From contig NZ_LNRF01000002.1 of assembly GCF_001557875.1 (NCBI RefSeq), positions 1 to 64,000 of the forward strand: a DNA stretch of 64,000 bases. The letters are read 5' to 3'. Source of the stretch: Vibrio splendidus (GTDB taxonomy: Bacteria; Pseudomonadota; Gammaproteobacteria; Enterobacterales; Vibrionaceae). The notes beneath the pieces were generated by a model. It saw only the letters and a program-made list of their open reading frames with translations, searched no databases and was not told where the DNA came from. A program made the translations under genes and the position numbers. Shown piece by piece: positions 34,563-43,208 of this stretch. How positions within the stretch are numbered: position 1 is the first letter of the stretch; the number at the start of each line of letters is the position of its first letter.

Positions 34563-34607
34563 GCTGAAGGTTTTACCAACCTAGCGTTAGTTTTGCAGTA
34601 AATATTG

Positions 34608-34650
34608 AAACGCCCACATCACACACGTGATGTGGGCGTTTTGCGTTTTC
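34608..34650 (+). terminator. Terminator after coiled-coil protein gene
   Basis: A 15-bp stem, AAACGCCCACATCAC and its complement, with loop ACAC, is followed by TGCGTTTTC. Confidence 0.88.
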
Positions 34651-34816
34651 TCGAGAGCGTAGAGCCGATACTTTCTCATTATTGATTGTTTAAGTGTTTA
34701 CTTAGATATTTGTGAATAGTTACGTATAACCACAATAATGTGTTACTTGTTGCTTATTAAATGACTTTGCATGCATCTTTTCAGATCAGTGCTGCTGCAT
34801 AATAGTGGTGTTCAGG

Positions 34817-35020
34817 ATGAACACGCAGTCGATTAGTAACTCGCATTTGGACTGCTTTGACTACAGGGATGGAGTGATGCAAGAGTATCTTTGTGAGAAC
34901 TGCACCATAGCTTATTGTTTCGATGATTGTCGTTCGCCACTAGTGCAAAAAGAGATGATCGAAGTAGAAGAATTGGTTCGTCGTATCGACGTTGAACACG
35001 ATAGTGAAAAGAGTAAGTAA
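34817..35020 (+). CDS. Small cysteine-cluster protein
   Basis: The product has 67 residues from ATG 34817. It contains four cysteines in YLCENCTIAYCFDDC, spaced C-x2-C-x5-C-x3-C, which could bind zinc, and a Glu-rich C-terminus. No family recognised. The frame is open to GTG 34805. No strong ribosome binding site is seen, but a good terminator follows the stop, which argues for a real transcription unit. Confidence 0.55.
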   Translation: MNTQSISNSHLDCFDYRDGVMQEYLCENCTIAYCFDDCRSPLVQKEMIEVEELVRRIDVEHDSEKSK

Positions 35021-35060
35021 GGCATTGAGGATAGATGCTAGTCTAACAATTCAAACATAA

Positions 35061-35101
35061 AAAATCCCTACGAGCTAAACCATGAGCCAGTAGGGATTTT
35101 A
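35061..35101. terminator. Terminator between small Cys protein and second AGCS gene
   Basis: An 11-bp perfect repeat, AAAATCCCTAC and its complement, with an 18-base loop, is flanked by A and T runs. It is probably used by the plus-strand gene and possibly by the minus-strand symporter. Confidence 0.75.
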
Positions 35102-35196
35102 GATTAATTGCAGTACTGTTCTCGCTTTCTCAAGCAAAGGGTATTACAAAAAATTTTTAGAACAGTGTTATTCGACAATAAATTATTGACGAGTCA

Positions 35197-36738
35197 CTAT
35201 TTTTCGTAGGTTTTGATTTCACCTGATTTTACACGAGCAACGAACGATTGCAGTTCCTTCTTCACAACTGGCATCAAGAAGTATAGGCCAAGGATGTTAA
35301 AGATAGACATAGCAAAGATAGCCGCGTCAGAGAAGTCGATGACCGCGCCAAACTGAATCGTGGCACCAATAACAACAAACACACAAAACATCACTTTGAA
35401 AATCAGTTCCGTTGTTTTGCCTTCACCAAATAGGTAAGTCCACGCCTTAAGGCCGTAGTACGACCAAGAGATCATTGTCGAAAACGCAAACATGATTACC
35501 GCAAGAGCGAGTGTGTATTTAAATACTTCTGCAGTTTCAGTAAATGATGCTGCAGTAAGTGTTACACCCGTTAAACCAGAACCATCGAATGGACCTACAT
35601 TTAAGCCAGCGATAGTGATAACCAATGCTGTCATTGTACAAATGACTACTGTATCAACGAACGGTTCTAATAGTGATACTAGACCTTCGGTGATTGGCTC
35701 TTTTGTTTTAACCGCTGAGTGAGCGATAGCTGCGGAACCTACACCTGCTTCGTTCGAGAACGTTGCACGCTTCAAGCCTTGAATTAATGCACCAATGAAT
35801 CCACCAACGACACCTTCACCAGTAAATGCACCTGTAAAGATTGCACTGAACGCAGGACCAACTTGATCAAGGTTAGAACCGATAACAATCAGAGCCATAC
35901 CGATATACAGAGCTGCCATCCAAGGAACAACTTTTTCCGTTACCGATGCGATAGAAGGCATACCACCAACAATCACAGAGAAAACTAAAGCGGCGAGTAC
36001 AAGGCCAGTGATCACACCGTACTCACTTGGTACATCAAATGCGTAAGTTAACATGGCGTGTGCTTGGTTAGCTTGGAACATGTTACCGCCGCCCAATGCG
36101 CCTAAAATACACATTAATGCAAAACCAATAGCGAGCACTTTACCTAGTCCGCCTAAACCTCTTTCACCAAGGCCTTGGCTTAGGTAGTACATTGGACCAC
36201 CCGAAACAACACCCGAGGGTAGGATAGTTCGGTATTTCACACCTAAGGTACACTCACAGAACTTAGACGCCATACCCAGAAGACCACATAAGATCATCCA
36301 GAATGTCGCACCAGGACCACCAATTGCGAGTGCAGCACCCACACCGGCAATATTACCAAGTCCAACAGTTCCAGAAAGTGCGGTTGTTAACGCTTGAAAG
36401 TGAGAAACTTCCCCTTCGTGTTTAGAGTTAGGGTCTGTGTACTTACCTTTGATAATGTCTATTGCCATACCGACACGTTTAAATTGAACAAAGCCAAAGT
36501 AAAGAGTAAAGATGATCGCAGCGAGCAATAGCCAGCCAACAATGATGGGGAAGTTTGCTTCACCTACCGGTACACTTTTAAATATCAGCCCGACGAACCA
36601 ACCTGTGTATTCGTTGAAAAAACCATCAACATTTTGACTTAAGTTACTGATAGCTTGATTAAATGACCCTTCTTCTGCAAATGCACTGGAACTAAATAAT
36701 AATATAAACCCAAAAAATAATTCACGTATGTTTTTCAT
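35197..36738 (-). CDS. AGCS-family amino acid:cation symporter, second copy
   Basis: The 513-residue protein belongs to the same family as the symporter at 31600 but is clearly different. Shared marks are SGTVGLGNIAGVGAALAIGGPGATFW, GGPMYYLSQGLGERG, FSNEAGVGSAAIAHSAVKT and FAFSTMISWSYYG. It has an N-terminal extension with a signal-like first helix (FFGFILLFSSSAFA) and about 50 further residues before the usual first helix. The substrate is probably alanine or glycine with Na+. It has no glycine riboswitch; instead a long hairpin lies 185-226 bp upstream. Confidence 0.92.
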   Translation of the reverse strand: MKNIRELFFGFILLFSSSAFAEEGSFNQAISNLSQNVDGFFNEYTGWFVGLIFKSVPVGEANFPIIVGWLLLAAIIFTLYFGFVQFKRVGMAIDIIKGKYTDPNSKHEGEVSHFQALTTALSGTVGLGNIAGVGAALAIGGPGATFWMILCGLLGMASKFCECTLGVKYRTILPSGVVSGGPMYYLSQGLGERGLGGLGKVLAIGFALMCILGALGGGNMFQANQAHAMLTYAFDVPSEYGVITGLVLAALVFSVIVGGMPSIASVTEKVVPWMAALYIGMALIVIGSNLDQVGPAFSAIFTGAFTGEGVVGGFIGALIQGLKRATFSNEAGVGSAAIAHSAVKTKEPITEGLVSLLEPFVDTVVICTMTALVITIAGLNVGPFDGSGLTGVTLTAASFTETAEVFKYTLALAVIMFAFSTMISWSYYGLKAWTYLFGEGKTTELIFKVMFCVFVVIGATIQFGAVIDFSDAAIFAMSIFNILGLYFLMPVVKKELQSFVARVKSGEIKTYEK

Positions 36739-37229
36739 GGTTTTCCCTGTCTTTTTATTAAATTATGTTTGTTGCTGTTGTGTTTTTTTTCTATTTGCAT
36801 TGTATATTTCAGTGGTTTATCTACTTCACTCGACGGCAACATAAACGGCTGTAGCTAAGTCGAAAAACGAAATAAATATAAGTACTGTTCTTGCTTTATA
36901 TGGATATCCTTTTGGTATGTGCATCAATAAGACTATGGTATTCGGTCTACCATGCCTTATTGATAACCCTATACATAAAACTAATGTTGGCAAAGAAATT
37001 TTTACAATAAATTCACAATAATTCGTGTTTTGTCGTCTTTTGGGAATAAGTCGGTGATTTTTAGGCAGAGAAAGGCATATGCAGTAGCTGTTATAGAGGC
37101 GGTTGGAGGATAATTCAGAGTGATGGGCTGTAGGGATGTTGGGGGACGTAGGGGAGTTCGAGTATTCGATGTGTTTTAGAGGTGTTTAAACATTCGAAGG
37201 TTGAAGGTGTATTCGGATCTGAGGACATT
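36739..37229. other. Intergenic region upstream of second AGCS gene
   Basis: The region contains the leader of the symporter gene with the hairpin at 36923-36964. The remainder, to 37229, is downstream of the exporter operon and shows repeated ATTCGA and GGTGT-type words but no gene. Confidence 0.5.
36923..36964 (-). promoter_or_regulatory. Long hairpin upstream of second AGCS gene
   Basis: Two nested perfect stems: ATCAATAAG (36923-36931) with CTTATTGAT (36956-36964), and inside it ATGGTA with TACCAT around TTCGGTC. No T-run follows on either strand, so it is not a standard terminator. It may be an operator or part of a leader RNA. Confidence 0.5.
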
Positions 37230-37256
37230 AAAAAGCCCTTTATCAGAGCTTTTTTG
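37230..37256 (-). terminator. Probable terminator of the exporter operon
   Basis: On the minus strand AAAAAAGCTCTGATAAAGGGCTTTTT forms a short A/T-rich stem with a 3' T-run. It lies 40 bp after the last permease gene. Confidence 0.6.
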
Positions 37257-37296
37257 ATGAGCGAAAAGTATGAGTACTTTCCGCTAGAACATTAAA

Positions 37297-38472
37297 CTAA
37301 ACGGCTCGTCGACTATTGCTATTGCCAACCGTGCCTTTGCTGGATTTGTGATAGAGCTTAAGTGCCAATAGCGAACCCCATAATAAAACCTGTCCCCATA
37401 GTAATGTCCATTGAGACGCCACTTCTTGCCAGGAAGCGCCCATCTGATTCAGTGCTAAGAAACCTTGGATAGCTGGTGTGCTTGGGAATAATTGTGATAA
37501 CAACACTAACCATTCAGGCATCATTTCAACAGGCCAAATAAATCCGGAAGAGAAGATCAGAGGCATTGAACTGATTAACACCACAACCGTGACGAGCTCT
37601 CTTCGTGGTACTAACTCACCAATAAAAATCCCGATCAAACAGCTAGCCAGTAAGAAGGGCAGTAATAAGGTTAAGATCTGTGTTGTTGAGGCGAGTAGGT
37701 TTATCCCATACATCGAAAAGCTTGCGCCGAAATAGTACATCGATAACAGGTAATAAATGCTGACTAAGGTACAACAACGAGCAAGAATCAGTTTCGCCGG
37801 AGAGGTTTTACTCCAGTAGCCAAACGTTGATTGAGCATTTTGGGTCGCGCCAACTAAACCAGAAGCCATGGCTAAAGTTTGTTGCAGGATCAACACAAAG
37901 ACGGCTGGAACCACGTAATCGATGTATCCCATGCGACTATTGAAGGTAGGCTTTAGGTTTAAGCTAAATGCACTGTAGCCTTTGGCTGCCGATTCTAAAG
38001 GCACACCTTCGACTAATAAGTGACGGACCTTTGCTTCTGCAGCTAATGTGCCTCCTGCTTTGGCAAGCCCTTCAACAATGGTTCCGTAGACCAAGAAGTA
38101 AGAAGCATCACCAGCGTAAGAAAGTGTCGGGCTTTTACCGAGCAGCAAGTCTTTATAGAAATCTTCTGGAATGACGAGGAATCCGCCAATCTCTTGGTTA
38201 AGCACGGCTTGTTTAGCATCGGCGATAGTGGAGTCTCGACGAACCAACTCGATTTGAGAGGTCGCATCCACCATTCGCTCTAATTGGTAGCTGCTTTGAC
38301 TCTTATCCAAGTTCACAACCGAGGCTTTCAGCTGTTGAGGGACTTGATTCGCGTAAGGCAATGGATACAAGAATGAATAGAAGACCACACCACCAAACAC
38401 CGTAAGAAGCACGACGGGGTTGCGCAGTACCGCTAAGAGTTCTTGCTTGAGCAGTTGAGTAAAGCTCATCAT
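37297..38472 (-). CDS. ABC-2 type permease (second in operon)
   Basis: The 391-residue protein has the layout of YhhJ/YbhR-type ABC-2 permeases: an N-terminal helix (VVLLTVFGGVVFYSFLYPLPY), a large periplasmic domain of about 150 residues (VNLDKSQSSYQLERMVDATSQIE), and five C-terminal helices from about residue 185, with FSSGFIWPVEMMPEWLVLLSQLFPSTPAIQG. Such permeases are the membrane part of MacB-unlike drug exporters and pair with an ATPase. It overlaps the preceding permease gene by 4 bp (ATGA). No ATPase gene is near. Confidence 0.88.
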   Translation of the reverse strand: MMSFTQLLKQELLAVLRNPVVLLTVFGGVVFYSFLYPLPYANQVPQQLKASVVNLDKSQSSYQLERMVDATSQIELVRRDSTIADAKQAVLNQEIGGFLVIPEDFYKDLLLGKSPTLSYAGDASYFLVYGTIVEGLAKAGGTLAAEAKVRHLLVEGVPLESAAKGYSAFSLNLKPTFNSRMGYIDYVVPAVFVLILQQTLAMASGLVGATQNAQSTFGYWSKTSPAKLILARCCTLVSIYYLLSMYYFGASFSMYGINLLASTTQILTLLLPFLLASCLIGIFIGELVPRRELVTVVVLISSMPLIFSSGFIWPVEMMPEWLVLLSQLFPSTPAIQGFLALNQMGASWQEVASQWTLLWGQVLLWGSLLALKLYHKSSKGTVGNSNSRRAV

Positions 38473-39719
38473 TTTACTCCTTGTTGTGCTGATGCTTCTG
38501 GCTGTTTTGACGGCGTTGTTTTTGCTGATATAGCTGCTTGTGCAGTTAGAGTTGATTGCGCCAAGTGTTTCTTAATTAACAACATCACCACCAAAGCAGG
38601 AACTGCGTACCACAACATGGAAGAGAGGCTGAGCAGCGACTGTGCTGCGCTTACGCCATAACTAGACTGTGCTGTTTGTACTTCGATGTAATGACTCACA
38701 GGCAATAAGCTTCTCCAAATTTGAGCTGCCGTGTTCATGTCTGTCACCGGAAAGGTAATGCCCATGAACGCAAAACTTGGTGCCGTAAATGCGCCAGCGA
38801 AACTCATCGCCCTTGCGGGATCAAGTGTTAAGAAGAAAAACAAACACCCCATAATGATACAGCTGATGACGGTAAGCAGTTGGGCAATGGTTAATGCCAT
38901 AAAGCTACCGTTAAATGGCCATTCTAAAAGGCGATAAAACCAAAAGCTAAAGGCAATACCAAACCCCAAAAACAACACAACATAAGGGGTCAGTGTCGAT
39001 GCAAGCGACTTAACAGGAGAGTGAGCTAACCATGCTTTAAGCCCACGTGCGCGCACATTTGCGGTCAATATCAAAATTGTTCCCACTACAATCATGATCT
39101 GCCATAAAGCAGGAATAACCGCAGATACCAAGAACTGAGCGTAACTGGTGTTCTTGTTGAACAGTGGGGTGATTTGGCTTTGTACTGTGACAGCTTGCCC
39201 CAATGCAGATTGTACCGTGGTATCCCCGTGTGAAAGCTGTCTAACCACTTCAAGTTGCGCGTTGAACGTCCCCTGAGCTTGTAGTAGAGCCGAGTTCACC
39301 AGTTTACCAATCAATATAAATTGGCTGTTGTAGAACACGGATACCTGCGGGTTTAGCCCAAGATAAAGGTCTCGGTCAAAGTGTCTAGGTATAACAACAT
39401 AGCCGTAAATATTACGTTCAATCATGGCTTCTGCTGCTTCACTTGCGGAACTGTATTTTTGAGTGACCTTCAGGGTAGGTGAGGCATCGACTAAGCGAGT
39501 AAACTGCTGCGAAATTTGGCTGTGTTCTAGGTCAACCACTGCAACAGGCAAATCACGGGCGATGCCTTGTGAGAAGATCAGCCAGATACTTGCAGCAAGC
39601 AGCAAGGGTATCCAAGTTAAGCAAGATAGCAGCCACTTGTCTTTACGCACAATAGCCCACTGTCTAAGCAAATTGCTTGTCGCTTTGTGATGCTCTGGTA
39701 AGTGAGAATTAGCAGACAT
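38469..39719 (-). CDS. ABC-2 type permease (first in operon)
   Basis: The 416-residue protein is a paralogue in layout of the following permease: a first helix near residue 35-52 (LLSCLTWIPLLLAASIWLIF), a periplasmic domain with VVDLEHSQISQQFTRLVDASPTLK, and a block of helices from about 205, including FAFMGITFPVTDMNTAAQIWRSLLPVSHYI. The C-terminus is an unusual Ala/Thr/Gln-rich tail of about 30 residues. It probably forms a heterodimer with the next permease. It starts 7 bp after the HlyD-type gene. Confidence 0.88.
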   Translation of the reverse strand: MSANSHLPEHHKATSNLLRQWAIVRKDKWLLSCLTWIPLLLAASIWLIFSQGIARDLPVAVVDLEHSQISQQFTRLVDASPTLKVTQKYSSASEAAEAMIERNIYGYVVIPRHFDRDLYLGLNPQVSVFYNSQFILIGKLVNSALLQAQGTFNAQLEVVRQLSHGDTTVQSALGQAVTVQSQITPLFNKNTSYAQFLVSAVIPALWQIMIVVGTILILTANVRARGLKAWLAHSPVKSLASTLTPYVVLFLGFGIAFSFWFYRLLEWPFNGSFMALTIAQLLTVISCIIMGCLFFFLTLDPARAMSFAGAFTAPSFAFMGITFPVTDMNTAAQIWRSLLPVSHYIEVQTAQSSYGVSAAQSLLSLSSMLWYAVPALVVMLLIKKHLAQSTLTAQAAISAKTTPSKQPEASAQQGVK

Positions 39720-39726
39720 ACGTCAC

Positions 39727-40701
39727 CTAAAGCTCAACCACTAGGCTCATGCCCATACGCAGTGTTTCGCTCGTATCGACAGGGTGCGCTTCTACTTCAA
39801 AAGTACGTAAGTCAAAGCCTTGTGCTGCGTCTGTTGAACGCCAAGTTGCGAAATCACCCATTACGGCGATGTGTGTGACTTGGAAGGTTAATGATTTATC
39901 CAGAGCTGGTAGGTATGCCTCAAACTGACTGCCTTTCTCAAAGTGCTTAAGCATATCTTCACGCACATTGAGCACGGCCCAAGCATCCTTGGTGTCGATG
40001 ACAGTCACAACAGGGAAGCCTTGTGGTGCGAGTTCACCGCTGCTCAATAGAACTTGAGACACTTCGCCATTAAACCAGCTGTGGACCTGTGTGTCTTTTG
40101 CGTAAGCTTCAACTTCCGCCACTGCCCCTGCCGCCATTAACGCTTTTTGAGCGGCAGCCACTTTGGTTTCGTCACGAGCTCCTTCTTGCGCCAATTGATA
40201 CATTTGGAACGCAGCACTTTCGGTGTACTTCGCTGCTTGCCATTGAGTTTTGGCTTCATCGCGTTTTTGCTCGGCAACGACACCATCGTTGTAAAGGTTG
40301 TTTACACGTTGGTAGGTTTTGTCCATCAGATCGGCAGCTGCTTTCGCTTTCAACCATTGGTCTTTAGCCGCTTGGATTTGCTGAGTACGTGCGCCATTCT
40401 CTGCTTCTTGTGCCAATGCACCAGCGGCTTTCTGACCGGCTTTTGCTTGTTCTAATTTCGCATCAATCTCTGGGCTAAGAAGAGAAAAGATCAATTCGCC
40501 TTTTTCAACTGAATCGCCTTTACGCACGAATATTTCATCAATTCTGCCAGGTACTTTCGATGAGATGCTGTATTGCTGCGCATCGATTTGACCTTGAAGC
40601 TTAACAGGCTGAGGTTGATAAGCTTGGTAAAAACTGTATCCGACCCAGCCAATAATGCCGATACCAACTATAGATAGAAGAAGGGGCTTAATAGGTTTCA
40701 T
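39727..40701 (-). CDS. HlyD-family periplasmic adaptor
   Basis: The 324-residue protein has an N-terminal anchor (LLLSIVGIGIIGWVGYSFY), the first half of a lipoyl domain (SISSKVPGRIDEIFVRKGDSVEKGELIFSL), a coiled-coil hairpin from about 85 to 200 rich in Ala, Gln and Lys, the second lipoyl half and a beta-barrel domain. It is the adaptor between the inner membrane permeases and the outer membrane channel encoded in the same operon. Neighbouring genes lie 3 bp upstream and 7 bp downstream. Confidence 0.92.
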   Translation of the reverse strand: MKPIKPLLLSIVGIGIIGWVGYSFYQAYQPQPVKLQGQIDAQQYSISSKVPGRIDEIFVRKGDSVEKGELIFSLLSPEIDAKLEQAKAGQKAAGALAQEAENGARTQQIQAAKDQWLKAKAAADLMDKTYQRVNNLYNDGVVAEQKRDEAKTQWQAAKYTESAAFQMYQLAQEGARDETKVAAAQKALMAAGAVAEVEAYAKDTQVHSWFNGEVSQVLLSSGELAPQGFPVVTVIDTKDAWAVLNVREDMLKHFEKGSQFEAYLPALDKSLTFQVTHIAVMGDFATWRSTDAAQGFDLRTFEVEAHPVDTSETLRMGMSLVVEL

Positions 40702-40704
40702 GAG

Positions 40705-42147
40705 TTATCCTTTTGACTGGCTAGCGGTGTCTGTTTTTGAGTCGAAATCAGACGTAACAGAAGAAGTTAAGTAACTTGAGTAAGCATTCATTTCGCTGGT
40801 AAGCGCCAAAAGCTTGTTGAGAGAGATAAGGTATTTGAATCGCGCAGCAGCTTGCTGTGTCTTAATGCTCGCAAGATAGAGCTCTGCATCAACCACTTCT
40901 AATGAGTTAGAAAGCCCTTGTGTGAAGGCTTTTTTACGAAGCAATAGGTTCTCTTGAGCTAAAGACAGGCTTGAGTTTAGGCCTTGAACCTCTTCAATTG
41001 CTTGGTTTGCTTCAAGATAAGCCTTTTGAACTAATACGGTTAAGTCTTGCTTGGCTTGTGACTTCAGAAATTGAACCTGCGATACGGCACTGTGAGCCGC
41101 AGCGACTTTGTCGGAACGGCCTGAAGTGTCAATCAACGGCACATTTACACCAATACCAACTAACCAATCGGGTTTCATTTCACTGGCTAGAGAGTCATCT
41201 TCATACAGGCTGTAGTCACCGTAAAGGTATACCTCTGGGTAGTACTTACCTTTCTCGGCTTTAATTAAGCTGCTTGCTTGTTTCTCTTTTGCATCAAGAA
41301 TTTTAAGGCCGGGATAGGTCATGAGAGTTTGGTCAATGAACACGTCCATATGAGGTAGGTTCTTATTGATAAACAGTTGCTCTGAGGGTTCTACACTTTC
41401 ACTTTGACCAAGGATCTGAGTCAGTGCTAGTTGAGCAATCTTGAGATCGTTCTGAGCTTTCGTGCGCTCTACAATCGCTTTATCTAAAGAAGCATCGGCT
41501 TGTAGGCGTTCTACTCGTGCGATTTGCCCTTGCTGTTCAAGCTTGATGGCGAAATCACGGTGTTGAGTTAAGCCTGTTTCGACGGCTTGACGCGTTCTCA
41601 CGACGTCTTCCGCTAAGATCACAGAGAAGTAATATTTACTTAAATCTTCGTAGCGAGCTTGCTTCTCCATCAACAATTGGCTTTGTGCTTCTTCGCTTTT
41701 ACCTTCTGCAGCATTCTGCACCGCGGTAATTCGACCACCTGTAAAGATAGGCCACACCGCGCGAATAGAAGAGCTAAAGATGTCTTGTTCAGTAATGGTG
41801 GAAGTAATCCCGCCAAGCGCACTGATGATTTGAGGAGGAACAGGAAAACCAATAGAGGGCACACCACTCAAGCTATCGGCAAACTGTTCGCCATTGATAG
41901 TCACATCACTATCAAGGTGCGTGTAGTTAGCCCCTAAGGTAATAGAAGGTAGATTAAGGCTACTTGTTGAATTCTGAAGGTGTTGATAACGTTCAACGTT
42001 AGCTCGTTGAGCCGCAAGTGAGTTGTTGTTTTCTTGTAGCATTAGCCATGCTTCAGAAAAAGTAAGCGGGGCTGCGTAGCCTGGCGAAGCAAATATGCCG
42101 AGGAGCATGCCAGCAATTACAAGGTGTCGAAATTTTGGTTTGGTCAT
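40705..42147 (-). CDS. TolC-family outer membrane channel
   Basis: The 480-residue protein has a signal peptide (cut after GYAA, about residue 26) and the two-fold repeated pattern of TolC-type channels: LTFSEAWLMLQENNNSLAAQRANVERY and, in the second half, GLKILDAKEKQASSLIKAEKGKYYPEVYLYGDYSLYE, with long helices between. It should form a trimeric outer membrane duct working with the adaptor and the permeases in one operon. It is the first gene; a 20-bp palindrome lies 17-36 bp before its start. Confidence 0.9.
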   Translation of the reverse strand: MTKPKFRHLVIAGMLLGIFASPGYAAPLTFSEAWLMLQENNNSLAAQRANVERYQHLQNSTSSLNLPSITLGANYTHLDSDVTINGEQFADSLSGVPSIGFPVPPQIISALGGITSTITEQDIFSSSIRAVWPIFTGGRITAVQNAAEGKSEEAQSQLLMEKQARYEDLSKYYFSVILAEDVVRTRQAVETGLTQHRDFAIKLEQQGQIARVERLQADASLDKAIVERTKAQNDLKIAQLALTQILGQSESVEPSEQLFINKNLPHMDVFIDQTLMTYPGLKILDAKEKQASSLIKAEKGKYYPEVYLYGDYSLYEDDSLASEMKPDWLVGIGVNVPLIDTSGRSDKVAAAHSAVSQVQFLKSQAKQDLTVLVQKAYLEANQAIEEVQGLNSSLSLAQENLLLRKKAFTQGLSNSLEVVDAELYLASIKTQQAAARFKYLISLNKLLALTSEMNAYSSYLTSSVTSDFDSKTDTASQSKG

Positions 42148-42163
42148 CGGAATTAAATACCAA

Positions 42164-42183
42164 ATTAGAGTATTAGCTCTAAT
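42164..42183 (-). promoter_or_regulatory. Palindrome directly upstream of exporter operon
   Basis: ATTAGAG (42164-42170) and CTCTAAT (42177-42183) form a perfect 7-bp repeat with a 6-bp centre, 17-36 bp upstream of the TolC-family start. The position suits an operator for a repressor. No regulator gene is beside the operon. Confidence 0.5.
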
Positions 42184-42302
42184 GCTATCAGGGGTAGCAT
42201 CGTTTGTCTTGAGTTGATTGTCTCATATGAATAGAAACTCTCATAACTCGTTAAGTTAATGCAAAAAGATACGTGATGTGGACAACATAGATCACTAAAA
42301 CG

Positions 42303-42328
42303 AAAAAAGCACGCAGAAGCGTGCTCTT
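42303..42328 (-). terminator. Terminator of the 75-residue protein gene
   Basis: On the minus strand AGCACGC and GCGTGCT form a 7-bp stem with a 4-base loop and are followed by TTTTTT. It lies between the exporter operon and the small gene. Confidence 0.75.
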
Positions 42329-42366
42329 TAAGTTCAGTGTGAAGAGTTTTTACAAAATGAAGTGGC

Positions 42367-42594
42367 TTATTTAAAGCTAGGACAATGGTGATCGGCGCGC
42401 CATACCAATTGTCTTGAACCTTGCATTGTTTGTAATAAATCTCTACCTGACATTTGCGGGAAAGCTAACAATACCTTGAGATCGAGAGGGGAGGTACCGT
42501 CTTTCTCATAGGCTCTTACGTGAGTAAAAGTCGATTGTAAGTGTTTGAACAGCATAGTCTTAGTAAGACAAATTCCAAAGTTATCGCGTTTCAT
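42367..42594 (-). CDS. Hypothetical protein, 75 residues
   Basis: The product starts MKRDNFGICLTKTMLFKHLQ and contains DGTSPLDLKVLLAFPQMSG. It is mildly basic with three cysteines in no clear pattern and no membrane helix. AAAAGGAAACC precedes the ATG and a good terminator follows, which supports expression. No family recognised. Confidence 0.5.
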   Translation of the reverse strand: MKRDNFGICLTKTMLFKHLQSTFTHVRAYEKDGTSPLDLKVLLAFPQMSGRDLLQTMQGSRQLVWRADHHCPSFK

Positions 42595-43208
42595 TGCCTG
42601 GTTTCCTTTTCAACAATGTTTATACGTTATGTTTTTTATCCTGTTTCTATTGGACGTTGCCACTGATCGATACTTCCTGCTCATCAATGTTTTATTATTG
42701 GGCGCTGATTTGATCAGGCGCCTCTGAGTTGTCATGCTGGTCGGTAGTGTAAATAAGGGTGAATGAGGTTAGATAGATAACCTGTTTGTTCAGCAACCGT
42801 AGCGGCGAGCATGTAACTTTTAGTTATAGATACGTCCAGTGAGTGAAGGTTTGTTGCGGTTTTGTTAATCGAGATTTCGATTTAAAGCGCGGTCTGAAAA
42901 TCATGACTTATGGCTTAACAACAATAAACTTCTTCATATGCAACTATTATAATTGTATTTATTTTGAACAACCTGAAAAACACCTAAAAGCTTAGTGATC
43001 TAGCTCAATATTTATTCGTTTATTTTGTTTTTTAAGCTAATCCGTTCTAAAAATGAACGATTAATCGAGATGAACAACGTAAAGGATTATCAATTAACAA
43101 TCTGCTCAATTATTTAGTTGAGTAGCAGTCACAAATTCACGTCCCTAGAAAGGTCATACGATTAACTTGGTGTTAACATTGATCGTCTAACACTAGGGGC
43201 GGTGGAAT
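42595..43208. other. Long intergenic region upstream of CitA-like kinase
   Basis: This AT-rich 614-bp region separates divergent genes. It contains an inverted repeat, CTGCTCAA near 43102 with TTGAGTAGCAG near 43118, and a GTTCTAAAAATGAAC palindrome near 43045. Short open frames here have no support. The kinase leader ends TAGGGGCGGTGGAAT before the ATG. Confidence 0.5.
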
